Of a DNA stretch of 64,000 nucleotides, positions 26,205-33,876 are shown one piece after another. The stretch lies in assembly GCA_902778535.1 (NCBI GenBank), contig CACYYG010000007.1, positions 1 through 64,000 on the forward strand. Direction: 5' to 3'. Made by a program: the position numbers and the translations under genes. The stretch comes from an uncultured Prevotellaceae bacterium (GTDB taxonomy: Bacteria > Bacteroidota > Bacteroidia > Bacteroidales > Bacteroidaceae). Each line of letters begins with the position of its first letter. The stretch's first letter is position 1. The notes under the pieces were generated by a model. The model was not told where the DNA came from. It did not search any database and was given only the letters and a program-made list of their open reading frames with translations.

Positions 26205-26235
26205 CAGGCCCGCTGTGAAGCGAGCCTGTCTTTTT
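26205..26235 (+). terminator. Orphan terminator-like hairpin
   Basis: A stem CAGGCCCGCT (26205-26214) with AGCGAGCCTG (26219-26228), one mismatch and a GTGA loop, is followed by TCTTTTT. No (+) gene lies directly upstream, since the tRNA already has its own terminator. It could end a short unannotated RNA or act as a leader element. Confidence 0.5.
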
Positions 26236-26315
26236 CAAACCGTACAAAACAGTTCAAACAGATAGTTAATCTTTTGCAACTATTTGAAAATATTATTATG
26301 GAATGTGTTAAAAAT

Positions 26316-26346
26316 TTGCACGGTATTGTTTATTTCCCTATCTTTG
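26316..26346 (+). promoter_or_regulatory. Promoter of the RelA/SpoT-like gene
   Basis: TTG at 26316-26318, a 20-bp spacer and TATCTTTG at 26339-26346. The promoter lies inside the upstream open extension of the reading frame, which shows that translation starts at the ATG at 26388 and not further upstream. Confidence 0.75.
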
Positions 26347-26387
26347 CAAGACAAACCTACAACAAAATACTTGTCAACAAGGTAAAT

Positions 26388-27422
26388 ATGCTGTATTCAA
26401 GACATCAACTTGACAAGGCCGGTCAGGCGCTTATAGGCACCGATCCATTTCTTCGCAACAAGGCTCTGCCAACTATCCAGACTTGGCGAGAGACGCATTT
26501 CTATGTCCTTCAGGAACTGAACAAGCAGCTGCTTGCCTTGTTTGAGCAAAAGCAGGTTTTCTATGAGTTTTCATCCATGCGCATAAAACGCATGACCTCC
26601 ATCGAGGCCAAGCTTCGCAACAACAAAGGCACACAGTTGGGAGGATTGCAGGACATTGGTGGAATACGCTTTGTGCTCGGCACCATTGAACAATTAGACA
26701 TAGTTGTATCAATACTCAACGACTTCAAACCTGCAAGTTTCTCCTTGGTTAGATACTACAACTACGTCGAGACGCCAAAGGAAAGCGGATACAGAAGCGT
26801 GCACTATGTATATAAGTACAGCAGTGATGACCAGAAGTACAACGGAATATCCATCGAGCTGCAAGTAAGGACAAAAATGCAGCACGCATGGGCTATGGCC
26901 GTTGAGACGGCAAGCCTCATCTCGCAGACTACGCTCAAGGCTGACATCAAGGACAATAGCGAATGGAGAGGATTCTTCAAGCTCGTCAGCGCATTGTTTG
27001 CAAAAGACGAAAACAAACCTGTCTACGAAACTTTCTCAACGTATACACAGGTACAATATTGTAAGGAATACTTTCAATATGAGCAGAACAAACTCGTTGA
27101 TCAGCTAAAAGCGCTTCAGGTCACTGTCAACAGAGACTATGATAAGGACACGGCAGGATACTGCGTATTAACTATTGACTTTATAAGCAAGATTGTACAT
27201 ATCCAGACATTCAGCCCGCAGCAGGAAAAAGACGCCACGGAACTGTTCAGCCAGATAGAGTGTACTATAAACAGGGACGAAGCAGCATTGCTTGTTGCCA
27301 TTGAAAACATGATGGAACTGAAGGAAGCATATCCAAGCTACTTCCTTGATACCAATCTGTTCTTCATCTTCCTTTCAAACTTTGAAAGCAGATGCAGGCT
27401 CCAGTTGGGCAAGTCTGTATAG
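26388..27422 (+). CDS. Stand-alone RelA/SpoT-domain (alarmone synthetase-like) protein
   Basis: 344-aa protein with a (p)ppGpp-synthetase-type catalytic domain and no hydrolase, TGS or ACT domain. The core motifs are intact: RIKRMTSIEAK (Arg65 to Lys75), LQDIGGIR (Asp89, Arg94), GYRSVH (134-139) and ELQVRT with catalytic Glu157. This is the layout of small alarmone synthetases, but about 100-130 residues longer than RelP/RelQ; the C-terminal third is unassigned and helical. It could be a housekeeping SAS, a toxSAS or tRNA-modifying toxin, or a defence effector. It is visibly richer in A/T and in AGA, AAA and ATA codons than its neighbours, which suggests transfer. No obvious antitoxin gene adjoins it. 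Confidence 0.85.
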   Translation: MLYSRHQLDKAGQALIGTDPFLRNKALPTIQTWRETHFYVLQELNKQLLALFEQKQVFYEFSSMRIKRMTSIEAKLRNNKGTQLGGLQDIGGIRFVLGTIEQLDIVVSILNDFKPASFSLVRYYNYVETPKESGYRSVHYVYKYSSDDQKYNGISIELQVRTKMQHAWAMAVETASLISQTTLKADIKDNSEWRGFFKLVSALFAKDENKPVYETFSTYTQVQYCKEYFQYEQNKLVDQLKALQVTVNRDYDKDTAGYCVLTIDFISKIVHIQTFSPQQEKDATELFSQIECTINRDEAALLVAIENMMELKEAYPSYFLDTNLFFIFLSNFESRCRLQLGKSV

Positions 27423-27431
27423 TCCGTCTGT

Positions 27432-27470
27432 AAAGAAGCCTCGGCACAATGTGTCGAGGCTTCTTTATGC
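27432..27470. terminator. Bidirectional terminator
   Basis: A 16-bp stem, AAAGAAGCCTCGGCAC (27432-27447) with GTGTCGAGGCTTCTTT (27451-27466) and one wobble pair, has a 3-nt loop and A/T-rich flanks on both sides. It separates the convergent RelA/SpoT-like gene and cysK. Confidence 0.85.
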
Positions 27471-27519
27471 AACGATTATCTTTGAGACTTCGGGTATAAG
27501 CGTCGCCTCCTACGCTTTC

Positions 27520-28467
27520 TTAAAGCGGGTAGTCTTCGAAGGCGTAGAGCACGGTGGAGAGGTAGCGCTCGCCGGTGTCGGGCAGCAGGACGACGATTTT
27601 CTTTCCTTTGTTCTCAGGGCGCTTGGCCACCTGGATGGCTGCATAGAGTGCTGCACCTGCGCTGATGCCCACCAGCAGGCCTTCCTGCCGGGCCACCTCG
27701 CGACCTGTGCGGATGGCATCGTCGTTCTCTACGTCAAACACCTCGTCGATGACGTCGGCATCGTAGGTCTTGGGCACAAAGCCGGCACCGATGCCCTGAA
27801 TCTTGTGCGGGCCGCTCTGGCCGCCGTTCAAAACAGGCGAAGACTTCGGCTCCACGGCGATGATCTTCACGTTGGGGTTCTGCTCCTTCAGATACTTGCC
27901 CGTGCCGCTAATGGTGCCGCCAGTACCTACGCCGCCTACGAAGATGTCGACCTGTCCGTCGGTGTCGCGCCAAATCTCGGGGCCTGTGGTGGCATAGTGT
28001 TTGGCGGGATTGGCGCCGTTCTCAAACTGCTGCAGGATGATGCTGCCGGGAATGGAGTCACGCAACTCCTCGGCGGCGCGGATGGCACCTGGCATGCCGT
28101 CTTTGCCTGACGTGAGGCGCACCTCGGCCCCGTAGGCCTTGACGAGATTACGGCGCTCCACGCTCATGGTTTCGGGCATGGTAAGGATAAGATGGTAGCC
28201 CTTGACGGCCGATACCAGTGCCAGTCCTACGCCTGTGTTGCCGCTGGTGGGCTCGATGATGGTGGCACCGGGCTTCAGGATGCCCTTCTGTTCGGCGTCC
28301 TCAATCATCGCCAGTGCGATGCGGTCCTTCACGCTGCCGCCGGGATTGAAAAACTCTACCTTGGCAATTACCGGGGTCTCCAGACCCTTTGCCTGTGAAT
28401 ACTTGTTGAGCTCCAGAAGTGGGGTGTTGCCGACGAGCTCGGTCAGCTGCTTTGCAATCTTTGCCAT
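27520..28467 (-). CDS. cysK: Cysteine synthase A
   Basis: O-acetylserine sulfhydrylase, a PLP enzyme that makes L-cysteine from O-acetyl-L-serine and sulfide, 315 aa, cytoplasmic. The PLP lysine is Lys47 in [15 protein letters not shown] (about 74-79) binds the substrate carboxylate, and [10 protein letters not shown] (about 178-187) binds the PLP phosphate. The C-terminus ends FEDYPL, not the E. coli-type C-terminal peptide. It is monocistronic, with its own promoter and a terminator shared with the convergent gene. No serine acetyltransferase gene is nearby. Confidence 0.95.
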   Translation of the reverse strand: MAKIAKQLTELVGNTPLLELNKYSQAKGLETPVIAKVEFFNPGGSVKDRIALAMIEDAEQKGILKPGATIIEPTSGNTGVGLALVSAVKGYHLILTMPETMSVERRNLVKAYGAEVRLTSGKDGMPGAIRAAEELRDSIPGSIILQQFENGANPAKHYATTGPEIWRDTDGQVDIFVGGVGTGGTISGTGKYLKEQNPNVKIIAVEPKSSPVLNGGQSGPHKIQGIGAGFVPKTYDADVIDEVFDVENDDAIRTGREVARQEGLLVGISAGAALYAAIQVAKRPENKGKKIVVLLPDTGERYLSTVLYAFEDYPL

Positions 28468-28520
28468 AATCTTATCCTTTTAAAAAAATAATAGATTCTT
28501 CTACGTTTTGTTTGACGATG

Positions 28521-28551
28521 CAAAGGTACGGCGGTTTCCTCACTCCCACAA
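28521..28551 (-). promoter_or_regulatory. Promoter of cysK
   Basis: On the minus strand, TTG (complement of 28549-28551), a 20-bp spacer and TACCTTTG (complement of 28521-28528) lie about 55 bp upstream of the cysK ATG. Confidence 0.8.
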
Positions 28552-28631
28552 TCGCCTTTTTATGTCATTTTGCATACCAAACGTTTGGTAGACGGATATG
28601 ATTTGAGTCATGTTTCGCGACGATACGTTAC

Positions 28632-29480
28632 TTACCAGTCGTCGTCCCAGTCGGTATCGTCGCTGTCCCAGCTGTCATCGTCGTCGTCCCAGTCATAGTC
28701 GCTGTCGCTGTCGCTACTGGTGTCGCTGCTGTAGTAATCTTCATACCAGCCTGTCTCCTCAAAGGGCTTCCCGCTGAATGAGCTGGTGGTATACTGTTCG
28801 GCATTGTCTTCGGTTATCCATTCGTCGAGCGACGTTGTAGGAGCCCATTGGCTTGTCAGCGCATCGTATATATACCACGCTGTCCCTAAGTGGTAGTAGT
28901 AGTTGTCATTATAATGATAGTAGCCGTTGGGAGTGCCACTTGCAAAAAGAGAGACAAAAAATGCTATGATCGCCCCGACGATGCCTACTAAGAAGCAGCC
29001 TTTCCGCTTCTCTTGGGCTGGCTGTTGTTTCATGCCGTTATACTTTCGCCTTTTGTATGACTGGCTGCTGTTTGCCGGGCTGATGTGCGATGAAGCGGTG
29101 GGATTCTTCCCCTTGCGAAGAAGGATTTCTTCCTTCAGGCGGTTTAGCAGCTCGCTGACGGCAAAAACCTCGTCGCGTCCCTGATAGCGGACGGCACGTT
29201 CGCCGTTGGCCTTGTTCTTGTAGACGACAAAGTCGCCGTTTTCATCCTTGTAGATGCCGAATGCCTTCGGCTCGTGGATGTTCTTGCCAATGAAGAAGCG
29301 TGTCACATCCTCGGGTGGCAAATGACGGTCTATGTACCACTGTCGCAATTCTTCGATTGTCAGCGGCTGCTTTGACGATTGCTTCGACGGTTTCCTTGAC
29401 GGCTGCTCAGTCGGAAGTTCAGATGGCTGTTCAGTCGGCAGATTAGGCTGTTGAGGAATAATTTCGTTGTTATTATCCAT
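28632..29480 (-). CDS. Membrane protein with Pro/Gln-rich N-terminus and Asp-rich tail
   Basis: 282-aa protein of unknown function. Residues 8-40 are low-complexity repeats (QPNLPTEQPSELPTEQPSR and KPSKQSSKQP). A globular region (about 40-125) follows, then a basic stretch and one transmembrane helix (about 160-182). The segment rich in Tyr and Asn (about 185-215) precedes a C-terminal tail of almost only Asp, Ser and Trp (about 255-282, such as DWDDDDDSWDSDD). The acidic tail may bind cations or a basic partner. There is no signal peptide, so the tail is probably outside if the helix is a stop-transfer type. The function is unknown. Confidence 0.7.
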   Translation of the reverse strand: MDNNNEIIPQQPNLPTEQPSELPTEQPSRKPSKQSSKQPLTIEELRQWYIDRHLPPEDVTRFFIGKNIHEPKAFGIYKDENGDFVVYKNKANGERAVRYQGRDEVFAVSELLNRLKEEILLRKGKNPTASSHISPANSSQSYKRRKYNGMKQQPAQEKRKGCFLVGIVGAIIAFFVSLFASGTPNGYYHYNDNYYYHLGTAWYIYDALTSQWAPTTSLDEWITEDNAEQYTTSSFSGKPFEETGWYEDYYSSDTSSDSDSDYDWDDDDDSWDSDDTDWDDDW

Positions 29481-30222
29481 ATAATAAGGAGAAATATTAG
29501 TTAGTTAGATGCAAAATTACTCCTTTTTTTTGATACTTCAGCATTTTCTCACAGTTTTTTCAGGTTTCTACGGTAGGGTGTCCAGTATGCAGCCCCAATT
29601 GGATAACCAAATACAGAAGTCAATATGTAAAGAAAAATGATTCCGAATTCTTTACAAATGAAATTTCCGAAATAGAAGCGGAAAGGCCGATTTTTGCAGC
29701 CTGCCGGTCGTGGAAGAAGCACTTGGATGGTTCGAAAATTGCACATATTGATGGTCTTTGTGCAGCTTTTCGGCCTTCAGAGGGGTCTTTTTTTGCTTTA
29801 GAACGGCTTACTTTTGCTAAAAAAGAGGCTCCGCGTGAAAAAAAGGCATTGACTTTTTTTCATGGGGATATACCTTTTTGAAAACGAGGATGCTCTCGGT
29901 AAACAGGAATATGGCCTAAGCGTCTGCCAGTCAGCGAGATAGCCAACCCCTCTCATTTTGGCATTTTTTTCAGCAAATTGTCCTGTCGTGAATTCTGAGC
30001 CATTCTCAGCATAGTTAAACCCTGTTTTTTCACCCATTTTGTAAAAATTTTTTACTCCCGGTCTGTCCTTTAAGGCAGTCTCTCCCTTGCCTTATTGAGG
30101 GATGGGCCAGTGCTGGCAGGTATTCCTTTCCTTGCGACCTCCTAAATCGTCCCAAATTGTTTTTTAAAGGTTGCTCATACATATTTCTTCGCTAAAAATG
30201 AGTGGTTTTCGAAAAAAAAAAG
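29481..30222. other. 742-bp gene-free, A/T-richer region with repeat-like structure
   Basis: No convincing gene. Two short minus-strand frames (29549-29746 and 29798-30037) lack gene-like codon use. A possible -7 element TAATTTTG (complement of 29512-29519) may serve the minus-strand gene ending at 28632, but no TTG partner is in place. The interval contains the 27-nt hairpin at 29836-29862 shared with 12481-12507 and several poly-T/poly-A stretches. It may be a decayed repeat or hold a structured RNA. Confidence 0.5.
29836..29862. repeat. 27-nt A/T hairpin, second copy
   Basis: Arms TGAAAAAAA (29836-29844) and TTTTTTTCA (29854-29862) enclose loop GGCATTGAC. The copy at 12481-12507 has identical arms and loop AGGATTGAG (6 of 9 loop bases shared). 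GGATATACCTTTTTGAAA follows, similar to sequence beside the first copy. Confidence 0.55.
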
Positions 30223-30230
30223 TACCTTTG
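30223..30230 (+). promoter_or_regulatory. -7 element for the 30247 operon
   Basis: TACCTTTG at 30223-30230 matches the Bacteroidota -7 box. A clear TTG at the expected distance is missing (TGG instead). The transcript start would fall only a few bases before the ATG at 30247, so an ATG at 30259 or 30262 is an alternative start. Confidence 0.5.
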
Positions 30231-30246
30231 CATATCAAAACTATAA

Positions 30247-31710
30247 ATGCTACAGAAAATGATGAAACGAGTGATGATGATAATGGCCGTGGCGGCGCTG
30301 ACGATGACTGCCGAGGCCAAGGTGCGCCTGCCGCACATGATAGGCCACAATATGGTGATTCAGCAGCAGACGGAGGTGAGGCTCTGGGGATGGGACAAGC
30401 CGAAGCAGAAGGTGACGGTGACAACCTCGTGGAGCACAGAGCAGGCCACGGCCACTGCCGACAAGGATGGCCGCTGGCTGGTGAAGGTGAAGACGCCGAA
30501 AGCCAGTTTTGAGCCGCAGACAATTACCTTCGACGACGGCGAGGCGACAACCGTCAGCAACGTGCTCGTGGGCGAGGTGTGGGTGTGCGCAGGCCAGTCG
30601 AACATGGAGATGCCCGTCAAGGGCTTCGGCAACTGTCCTGTGGAAGACCACAACGAGGTGATTCTCGATGCCGTGAACCACCCGGGCGTGCGCTCGCTGA
30701 AAATTCCCAGTACGATGCGCATGGAGCCGCAGGACGACGCACAATGCCAGTGGCAGGTGTGCTCGCCGCAGACCGTAGGCGAGTTTTCGGCAACAGGCTA
30801 TTTCTTCGCCCGACTGCTCAGCCAGTCGCTCAACATTCCAGTAGGCATCATCGAGGCCAACAAGGGCGGCTCGCGCGTGGAGAGCTGGCTGACAAAGGAA
30901 AACCTGCAGAAACATACCTCTGAGCCGACGGACACGATGGGCATTGTGAACTTCAAGCCTGAATACGACTACCAGCGGGCGCTGCTGTGGGGTAACGGCA
31001 CGTTCAACCCGATACTGAACTACACGGTGAAGGGCATCCTCTTCTATCAGGGCTGCTCCAACGTGGGCGACCCCGGCAATCAGTATTCCGAGCGCCTCAA
31101 ACTGCTGGTGGAGCAGTGGCGCGGGCAGTTCGGCCTGGGCGAGATTCCCTTCTACTTCGTCGAGATAGCACCCTATCATTACGACAACGTGAACGGCGAC
31201 TGGGGCGCCCGACTGCGCGAGCAGCAGTATCGTGCACAGCAAATCATCCCCAACAGCTCACTGGTGAGCACCAACGACCTTGTCTATCCCTACGAGACCA
31301 CGCAGATTCACCCTGCACAGAAGCGGCAGGTGGGCGAGCGACTGGCTTATACGGCCCTGAACCGCGACTACGGCTTTGAGCAGGTGTGGTATAAGAGTTC
31401 GTCGTATAAGGATATGACCGTCAAGGACGGCAAGGTCTACATCCACCTGCAGGACGAGTATGGCGCCATGAGCCGCTTCGAGAGCATCGAGGGCTTTGAG
31501 GTGGCGGGCGACGACCGCGTGTTCCATCCTGCCCATGCCCAGCACTTCTGGCAGCCGGGCGGCGGCTATTGGGACGAGGCCATCGTGGTGAGCTCGCCTG
31601 ATGTAGAGAAGCCTGTGGCCGTGCGCTACTGCTTCAAGAACTTCCAGATAGGCAATGTGAAGAACGGTGCTGGCCTGCCGCTCTTCCCCTTCCGCACAGA
31701 CAACTGGTAA
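30247..31710 (+). CDS. Sialate O-acetylesterase-like enzyme, secreted
   Basis: SGNH-fold acetylesterase of the sialate O-acetylesterase (SASA) family, 487 aa. The signal peptide spans about residues 1-24 (ends TAEA). A beta-sandwich N-terminal part (25-110) leads to the block I motif AGQSNMEMP with nucleophile Ser118. The catalytic His is in TTQIHPAQK (His355), and ANKGGSRVESW is typical of the family. In plant-feeding Prevotella, such enzymes also deacetylate xylan or pectin, so the sialic-acid name is not proof of substrate. It is followed by a 21-bp tandem repeat and the acyl-CoA synthetase gene. Confidence 0.85.
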   Translation: MLQKMMKRVMMIMAVAALTMTAEAKVRLPHMIGHNMVIQQQTEVRLWGWDKPKQKVTVTTSWSTEQATATADKDGRWLVKVKTPKASFEPQTITFDDGEATTVSNVLVGEVWVCAGQSNMEMPVKGFGNCPVEDHNEVILDAVNHPGVRSLKIPSTMRMEPQDDAQCQWQVCSPQTVGEFSATGYFFARLLSQSLNIPVGIIEANKGGSRVESWLTKENLQKHTSEPTDTMGIVNFKPEYDYQRALLWGNGTFNPILNYTVKGILFYQGCSNVGDPGNQYSERLKLLVEQWRGQFGLGEIPFYFVEIAPYHYDNVNGDWGARLREQQYRAQQIIPNSSLVSTNDLVYPYETTQIHPAQKRQVGERLAYTALNRDYGFEQVWYKSSSYKDMTVKDGKVYIHLQDEYGAMSRFESIEGFEVAGDDRVFHPAHAQHFWQPGGGYWDEAIVVSSPDVEKPVAVRYCFKNFQIGNVKNGAGLPLFPFRTDNW

Positions 31711-31788
31711 CCAATAAACAATAACCGTTAACCAATAAACAATAACCGTTAACCAATAAACAATAACCGTTAACCAATAACCGTTAAC
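31711..31788 (+). repeat. 21-bp tandem repeat, 3.7 copies, in a leader
   Basis: Three identical 21-bp units (31711-31731, 31732-31752, 31753-31773) are followed by the shortened form CCAATAACCGTTAAC (31774-31788), immediately before the ATG at 31791. The same 15-mer stands directly before the ATG of the next gene (33862-33876). Units contain stop codons in frames I checked, and the array is non-coding. Confidence 0.9.
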
Positions 31789-31790
31789 CT

Positions 31791-33848
31791 ATGATTAACC
31801 GACAACTACTCGAACCTGAGAGCATCGTCGTCATTGGCGGCTCTAATAATGTGCATAAGCCGGGCGGCGCCGTGGTGCGCAACCTGATGAGCGGCGGCTA
31901 CAGCGGCGTGCTGCGCGTGGTGAATCCCAAGGAAGACGAGGTGCAGGGCATCAAGGCCTTCCACGATGCCCGCGAGCTGCCGCCCACTGATTTGGCCATC
32001 CTCGTGGTGGCTGCCCGATTCTGTCCCGACTACGTAGAGCTGCTGGCAAAAGAGAAGAATGTTCGCGCGTTCATTATTATATCTGCCGGCTTCAGCGAGG
32101 AAACACCCGAGGGTGCCCAGCTGGAGCAGCGCATCCTCGACACGTGCGAGCAGTATGGCTGTGCACTCATTGGTCCCAACTGCATCGGCCTGCTCACGCG
32201 CTGGCATCACTCCGTGTTCACCAAACCCATTCCGCAGCTCAATCCGCATGGGGTCGACTTCATCAGCGGGTCGGGCGCTACGGCCGTCTTCATCCTGGAG
32301 AGTGCCGTCACGAAGGGCTTGCAGTTCAACAGCGTGTGGAGCGTGGGCAACGGCAAGCAGATAGGCATTGAGAGCGTGCTGGAATATATGGACGAGCACT
32401 TCGACGCAGAATCTGACTCAATGGTGAAGCTGCTATATATCGAGAACATCGCCGACCCCGACAAGCTGCTCTTCCACGCCACCAGCCTCATCCGCAAGGG
32501 CTGTCGCATCGCTGCCATCAAGGCCGGCTCGTCGGCAGCAGGCAGTCGTGCCGCCAGCAGTCATACGGGGGCCATCGCTTCATCCGACAGCGCCGTCGAG
32601 GCACTCTTCCGCAAGGCTGGCATCGTGCGTTGCTACGGCAGGGAAGAGCTGACGACGGTTGGCTGTATCTTCACGCTGCCACGTTTCACAGGTAAGAACT
32701 TCGCCATCGTCACCCACGCCGGAGGTCCTGGCGTGATGCTGACCGACGCGCTGTCGAAGGGTGGCATGTCGGTGCCGCCGTTCCCGCAGGATATGGCCGA
32801 GGAGCTGAAGTCGAAGCTCCTGCCCGGCAGCAGCGTGGCCAACCCCATCGACATCTTGGCAACGGGCGGGGCAGAGCATCTGGGCATCGCCATCGACTAC
32901 TGCGAGAAGGCCGAGGACATCGATGCCATCATGGTCATCTTCGGCACACCCGGCTTGGTGAAGATTTTCGAGGTGTACGACGTGCTCGACAAGAAGATTC
33001 GCGAGTGCAGCAAGCCCATCTTCCCCGTCCTGCCCAGCGTGAGCACGGCAGGCCCCGAGGTGCAGGAGTTCCTGAAGCGCGGCCATGTGAACTTCAGCGA
33101 TGAGGTGACGCTGGGCACCGCCCTCACGCAGATTATGAAGACGCCCGCACCTGCCGAACAGAATGTGGTAATCAACGGGGTGGACGTGCCTCAAATACGC
33201 CGTATTATCGACGGCATCAGCGAGAATGGCTACATCGCTCCAGATCTTGTGCACGAGCTGTTGAAAAGCGCAGGCATCCCAACTGTTCCTGAGTTCGTCA
33301 GCGACAAGAAGGAGGAAGTGCTGGCCTTTGCCGAAAAGACGGGCTTCCCCGTGGTGGCGAAGGTGGTCGGCCCTGTACATAAGAGCGATGTGGGCGGCGT
33401 GGCGCTGAACATCCGCTCGAAGGAGGTGCTTAGTGCTGAGTTCGACCGCATGATGCAGATTCCCGACGCAACGGCCGTGATGGTGCAGAAGATGATTCGC
33501 GGAACCGAGCTGTTCATTGGCGCAAAGTATGAGCCGAGGTTCGGACATGTCGTGCTATGCGGTCTTGGCGGCATCTTCGTCGAGGTGCTGAAGGACGTAT
33601 CGTCAGGTCTTGCACCATTGAGTTACGAGGAGGCCTATTCGATGATCCGCTCGCTGCGCGGCTACAAGATTCTGAAGGGCACGCGCGGACAGAAGGGCAT
33701 CAACGAGCGCAAGTATGCCGAGATCATCGTGCGCCTCTCGACCCTGCTGCGGTTTGCAACCGAAATCAAGGAGATGGACATCAATCCGCTGCTGGCCGAC
33801 GAACAGGACGTCATCGCCGTCGATGCCCGCATACTCGTGGAGAAATAA
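31791..33848 (+). CDS. ADP-forming acetate/acyl-CoA ligase, fused alpha and beta subunits
   Basis: Acyl-CoA synthetase (ADP-forming) that couples acyl-CoA breakdown to ATP formation, 685 aa, cytoplasmic. Domain order: CoA-binding (about 1-130), two succinyl-CoA-ligase-like domains (about 140-450) and a C-terminal ATP-grasp domain (about 465-685). The phosphohistidine is expected in SSHTGAIASSDS at His258. ATP-grasp residues are seen in FPVVAKVVGPVHKSDVGGV. It would support substrate-level phosphorylation from acetyl-CoA or branched acyl-CoA in an anaerobe. The substrate is not readable. It is followed by a nucleoside kinase gene 28 bp downstream. Confidence 0.9.
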   Translation: MINRQLLEPESIVVIGGSNNVHKPGGAVVRNLMSGGYSGVLRVVNPKEDEVQGIKAFHDARELPPTDLAILVVAARFCPDYVELLAKEKNVRAFIIISAGFSEETPEGAQLEQRILDTCEQYGCALIGPNCIGLLTRWHHSVFTKPIPQLNPHGVDFISGSGATAVFILESAVTKGLQFNSVWSVGNGKQIGIESVLEYMDEHFDAESDSMVKLLYIENIADPDKLLFHATSLIRKGCRIAAIKAGSSAAGSRAASSHTGAIASSDSAVEALFRKAGIVRCYGREELTTVGCIFTLPRFTGKNFAIVTHAGGPGVMLTDALSKGGMSVPPFPQDMAEELKSKLLPGSSVANPIDILATGGAEHLGIAIDYCEKAEDIDAIMVIFGTPGLVKIFEVYDVLDKKIRECSKPIFPVLPSVSTAGPEVQEFLKRGHVNFSDEVTLGTALTQIMKTPAPAEQNVVINGVDVPQIRRIIDGISENGYIAPDLVHELLKSAGIPTVPEFVSDKKEEVLAFAEKTGFPVVAKVVGPVHKSDVGGVALNIRSKEVLSAEFDRMMQIPDATAVMVQKMIRGTELFIGAKYEPRFGHVVLCGLGGIFVEVLKDVSSGLAPLSYEEAYSMIRSLRGYKILKGTRGQKGINERKYAEIIVRLSTLLRFATEIKEMDINPLLADEQDVIAVDARILVEK

Positions 33849-33876
33849 CCAATAACAAAAACCAATAACCGTTAAC

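Noticed and set aside
26190..26387. N-terminal extension of the RelA/SpoT-like gene
   Set aside because: A full -33/-7 promoter (26316-26346) lies inside it, so translation should begin at 26388.
29549..29746. Short minus-strand frame of 65 codons
   Set aside because: No ribosome-binding or promoter signal, no recognised motif, lies in an A/T-rich repeat-like gap.
29798..30037. Minus-strand frame of 79 codons
   Set aside because: Ends in Lys/Phe/Ser-rich sequence from poly-A/T runs and overlaps the dispersed hairpin; probably not a gene.
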